Assembly: GCA_958009055.1 (NCBI GenBank)
Contig: OY253653.1
Coordinates: forward strand, 1 to 64,000
Origin: Choricystis sp. odSpoLacu1
Lineage: Eukaryota; Chlorophyta; Trebouxiophyceae
Length of the DNA stretch: 64,000 nt
Reading direction: 5' to 3'
In this document: positions 62,017 to 64,000 of the stretch, piece by piece
How the letters are laid out: every line of letters begins with the position of its first letter
How positions within the stretch are numbered: position 1 is the first letter of the stretch
The notes under the pieces: model-generated
The model's database searches: none
Told to the model about the DNA's origin: nothing
Seen by the model: only the letters and a program-made list of their open reading frames with translations
Position numbers and translations under genes: made by a program

Positions 62017-63267
62017 ATGGACGAAAACGCCCCGCCGCGCATCGGCCGGCTGGCCCTGCCCAAGAAAGCGTGAGTTTGTGGCGACAAGTTGGTGCTGGCC
62101 AATGGCCACTCCATCATGGACGCTTCGTTGTGCGGGGTGGGAGAGGCAGGCGCACAGCCGCCCCCCGCCCCGCCCTACCAAATCGCGCTCATCGTGCCCC
62201 CATGCTTTCCTCACCCCCCGCCTCACACACACACACACAGCACCCGACCCCCGCCCCCACCCGTCACACGGCGCAACCCACCAGCTGCTGCTGCTGCTCC
62301 ACCGCCCTCCACCGGGTTCGACCTCCTGGACGCGCTGCCGCCGCGCCCGGCCGCCGCGCCCGCCGCGCCGTTTGCGCCGCCCCGGCCGCTGGCGGTCAAG
62401 GCGGAGCAGGTGGTGGGGAAGGAGGCGGGGGGCGTGCCGGCTGTGAAAGCGGAGGCGGGGAGACCCCCACACACACCCGCACACCTCTCCCCCGCCGCGA
62501 CGCCCGCGCCTACGTCCCGCCCACCCGACGCGGGCTCCACTGGCGCCGCCCCACCCACAGGCGGCCGCCTCGAAGCCGTGTTGCGCGGCTTATTGGAAAG
62601 TGGGCTCATCACCCCAGGCGATGAACAGCTCAAGGGTGTGCGCGGCATGTCGGCGGGCGACGCGCGGCCGCCCCCCGCCAACCCGTTTGCTGGCGCGGCC
62701 GCCCCCGCCCCGTTTGCGCTGGCGGCGACGCGCAGCAGGGCGCCTGTGGAGGATGGTGGTGACGCCGGCCTCCCGCCCGCCGCGGCTGCGCTGCTCGCGC
62801 CGCGCCCGCCGCGGCGGCCGGCATCACCGGCTGCTGCTGCTCCTGCTGCCGCTGCGCCGCCACCCCCACAACCCTCCCACCCACCACCACCACCACCCTC
62901 CACCACGTCTCTCCCCTGGTGGCAGCTGTTGCCCGACTTCATTCCCGTCGCCGCGCTGCGCTCTGGCTTCGACCCCCGCGGCGGCCACGCCGTCGCCATC
63001 GACTACGCGGGCCAGGCGGCCGCGTGGGCGGCTGGTGGCGCCGCCTCCGCCGGTCGCACTGAGGGTGGCGCCAGCGGCAGTGGGCGCCGCGGCGCGAACG
63101 CCGGTTTTTGGATAACCGCTGCCGGCGGCCGCAAAACCTACACCGCCGCCGACGGGCGCGAGTCCACGGGGCGGGTCGCGTACGCCGCCTCCCTGGCGGA
63201 CAAGGGGGGTGGGCGGGGGCGGGGGAAAGGGAAGCGGCGGCGCACCAAAAAGCGGCGCAAAGGGTGA
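62017..63267 (+). CDS. Uncharacterised Pro/Ala-rich protein with conserved C-terminus
   Basis: Exons 62017-62069 and 62241-63267 give 359 residues. MDENAPPRIGRLALPKK is followed by Pro/Ala-rich disorder, a helical patch (RLEAVLRGLLESGLITPGDE), then WWQLLPDFIPVAALRSG and DYAGQAAAWAAG. The C-terminus is more ordered: NAGFWITAAGGRKTYTAADGRESTGRVAYAAS, ending in a Lys/Arg-rich KGKRRRTKKRRKG likely to be nuclear-localising. No known domain; the GFW...TGR...AY pattern may be a small conserved motif. Confidence 0.6.
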
Positions 63268-63348
63268 GAGGTGCGTGTTTTTCCAGTGTTTTCTGTGTGA
63301 TTTTCGCGCGCTTTGCTTCGTTTTTCGCTCGTAATTTACACAGCGCGT

Positions 63349-63364
63349 GGGGGGGGGGGGGGGG
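63349..63364. repeat. G16 homopolymer
   Basis: Sixteen consecutive G residues in the 3' intergenic space between two convergent genes. The exact length is unlikely to be reliable from any sequencing method. Confidence 0.9.
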
Positions 63365-63528
63365 CAAAAAAGGGACCAACAAAACGGGGGGAAAAGAAAA
63401 AAGAGCGTCCTGGGGGTCCCGACGCGTGTCGCGTGGGGACCCACAGCCCACGCCCCAAAGAATCACAAAACAAACAAAAAGAGAGAAAGGAGAAACACAG
63501 TGGACACACAAACTCAGACACTCATCTC

Positions 63529-64000
63529 TCACCTCACCCGGTCCGCAAACCGTTTGCGCCCCCCCCCGCTCGGCGACGGTTCCCGTGCGCTCGGCGGCAG
63601 CGCGCGCGCCGAATAAGGTCGATCCCCCCCCCTCCCCGGCCGCGGCGCCCACATGGCTGCCGCCGCTGCCGCGTCGCGCGCGGGCAGGCGCCGAGTGGGG
63701 CTCTCGGGCACGGCCCGCTCCACGGCGCGGGGGCCGCCCGGCGCGCGCGCGGCGGCCGCGCGCACGACGGCCGCGACGCGTTCGTTTTCTGCGGCCACGC
63801 GCGCGGTGAACGCGGCCGACGCGGCCGCATACGCAGCCTCACTCATGCGCCCCTTCCAGGCCAGGGCCCAGGGGGAGGTCGTGTCTGCGGGGCGGGTCTT
63901 GGGAGGGGGGGAGCCCAGGGTGGCATCGGCCAGACCCCTCGCAAGCGCCCCCTCGCGCGGCGGTGGGGCGGCCGCGGCCTCGGCGGCAGCGGCGCGCGCT
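63529..64000 (-). CDS. Uncharacterised Ala-rich protein, 5' end beyond the window
   Basis: A frame runs from the right edge to a stop at 63529 without interruption. It reads ATLGSPPPPKTRPADTTSP, WALAWKGRMSEAAYAAASAA and a helix FTARVAAENERVAAVVRAAA, then a Pro/Arg-rich tail ending GGGRKRFADRVR. An ATG lies at 63846, but coding-like sequence continues upstream. No family recognised. Partial. Confidence 0.5.
   Translation of the reverse strand, partial: ARAAAAEAAAAPPPREGALARGLADATLGSPPPKTRPADTTSPWALAWKGRMSEAAYAAASAAFTARVAAENERVAAVVRAAAARAPGGPRAVERAVPESPTRRLPARDAAAAAAMWAPRPGRGGDRPYSARALPPSAREPSPSGGGRKRFADRVR

Noticed and set aside
1..64000. tRNA, rRNA, CRISPR arrays, insertion sequences or retroelements
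   Set aside because: No cloverleaf with A/B boxes, no rRNA core sequence, no spaced palindromic repeats and no transposase or reverse transcriptase motif was seen on reading either strand. A covariance scan was not possible.

Overview
This is one chromosome end of a very GC-rich, intron-containing nuclear genome. It begins with a CCCTAA (TTAGGG-type) telomere and carries about 37 protein-coding genes in 62 kb. Genes for photosynthetic and plastid functions point to a photosynthetic eukaryote. These include an ELIP-like chlorophyll-binding protein, a nuclear-encoded ClpP, uroporphyrinogen decarboxylase with a transit peptide, a plastid-type folate/biopterin transporter, a DUF1818 protein and a Tyr/Trp permease of the plastid type. 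The compact layout, the short GTGAG...CAG introns, the AMI1-like amidase and a secreted Ala/Pro-rich protein with an RRLLQ motif fit a green microalga, probably a chlorophyte. This assignment is an inference; no marker gene settles it.

Layout. Positions 1-1508 hold telomeric and subtelomeric tandem repeats. An XPG-type nuclease and MBF1 follow at 1.8-6.2 kb, both with broken reading frames. From 6.9 to 18.3 kb lie an amino-acid permease, PRP17/CDC40, a folate/biopterin transporter, a secreted protein, EMC7, an uncharacterised protein, a PRXL2/AhpC-TSA-like protein and a NYN-like protein. From 18.5 to 31 kb lie an ABCG transporter, AAR2, two uncharacterised genes, an EDEM-type mannosidase, a MOSC protein and a TPR/J co-chaperone. 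A giant Ala-rich coiled-coil gene, two tandem short-chain dehydrogenases, TRM61, a small basic protein and a PPR-like protein fill 31-41 kb. ELIP-like, ClpP, a plastid Pro-rich protein, a LysM protein, Ku70 and an uncharacterised gene lie at 41.5-50.7 kb. UROD, a small plastid protein, an IGPS-like barrel, DUF1818, DPY30-like, a GH5 glycosidase, an AMI1-like amidase fused to a membrane/beta-rich region, an uncharacterised gene and a partial gene fill 50.9-64 kb.

How the genes relate. There are no operons, and neighbours are functionally mixed. Several themes recur: splicing (PRP17, AAR2), DNA repair (XPG, Ku70), ER membrane biogenesis and quality control (EMC7, EDEM-like), and plastid proteostasis and pigment metabolism (ClpP, ELIP-like, UROD). 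Intergenic spaces are mostly 50-500 bp, with close divergent pairs (start codons 78-186 bp apart) and convergent 3' ends. Nine genes cannot be read in one frame. Most breaks lie at G/C homopolymers or GC dinucleotide runs and can be explained by an extra base or GC unit, which suggests residual consensus errors. The XPG gene beside the telomere is the exception, with six same-direction offsets, some outside homopolymers. Exon boundaries here were inferred by eye from GT/AG sites, phase and family conservation.
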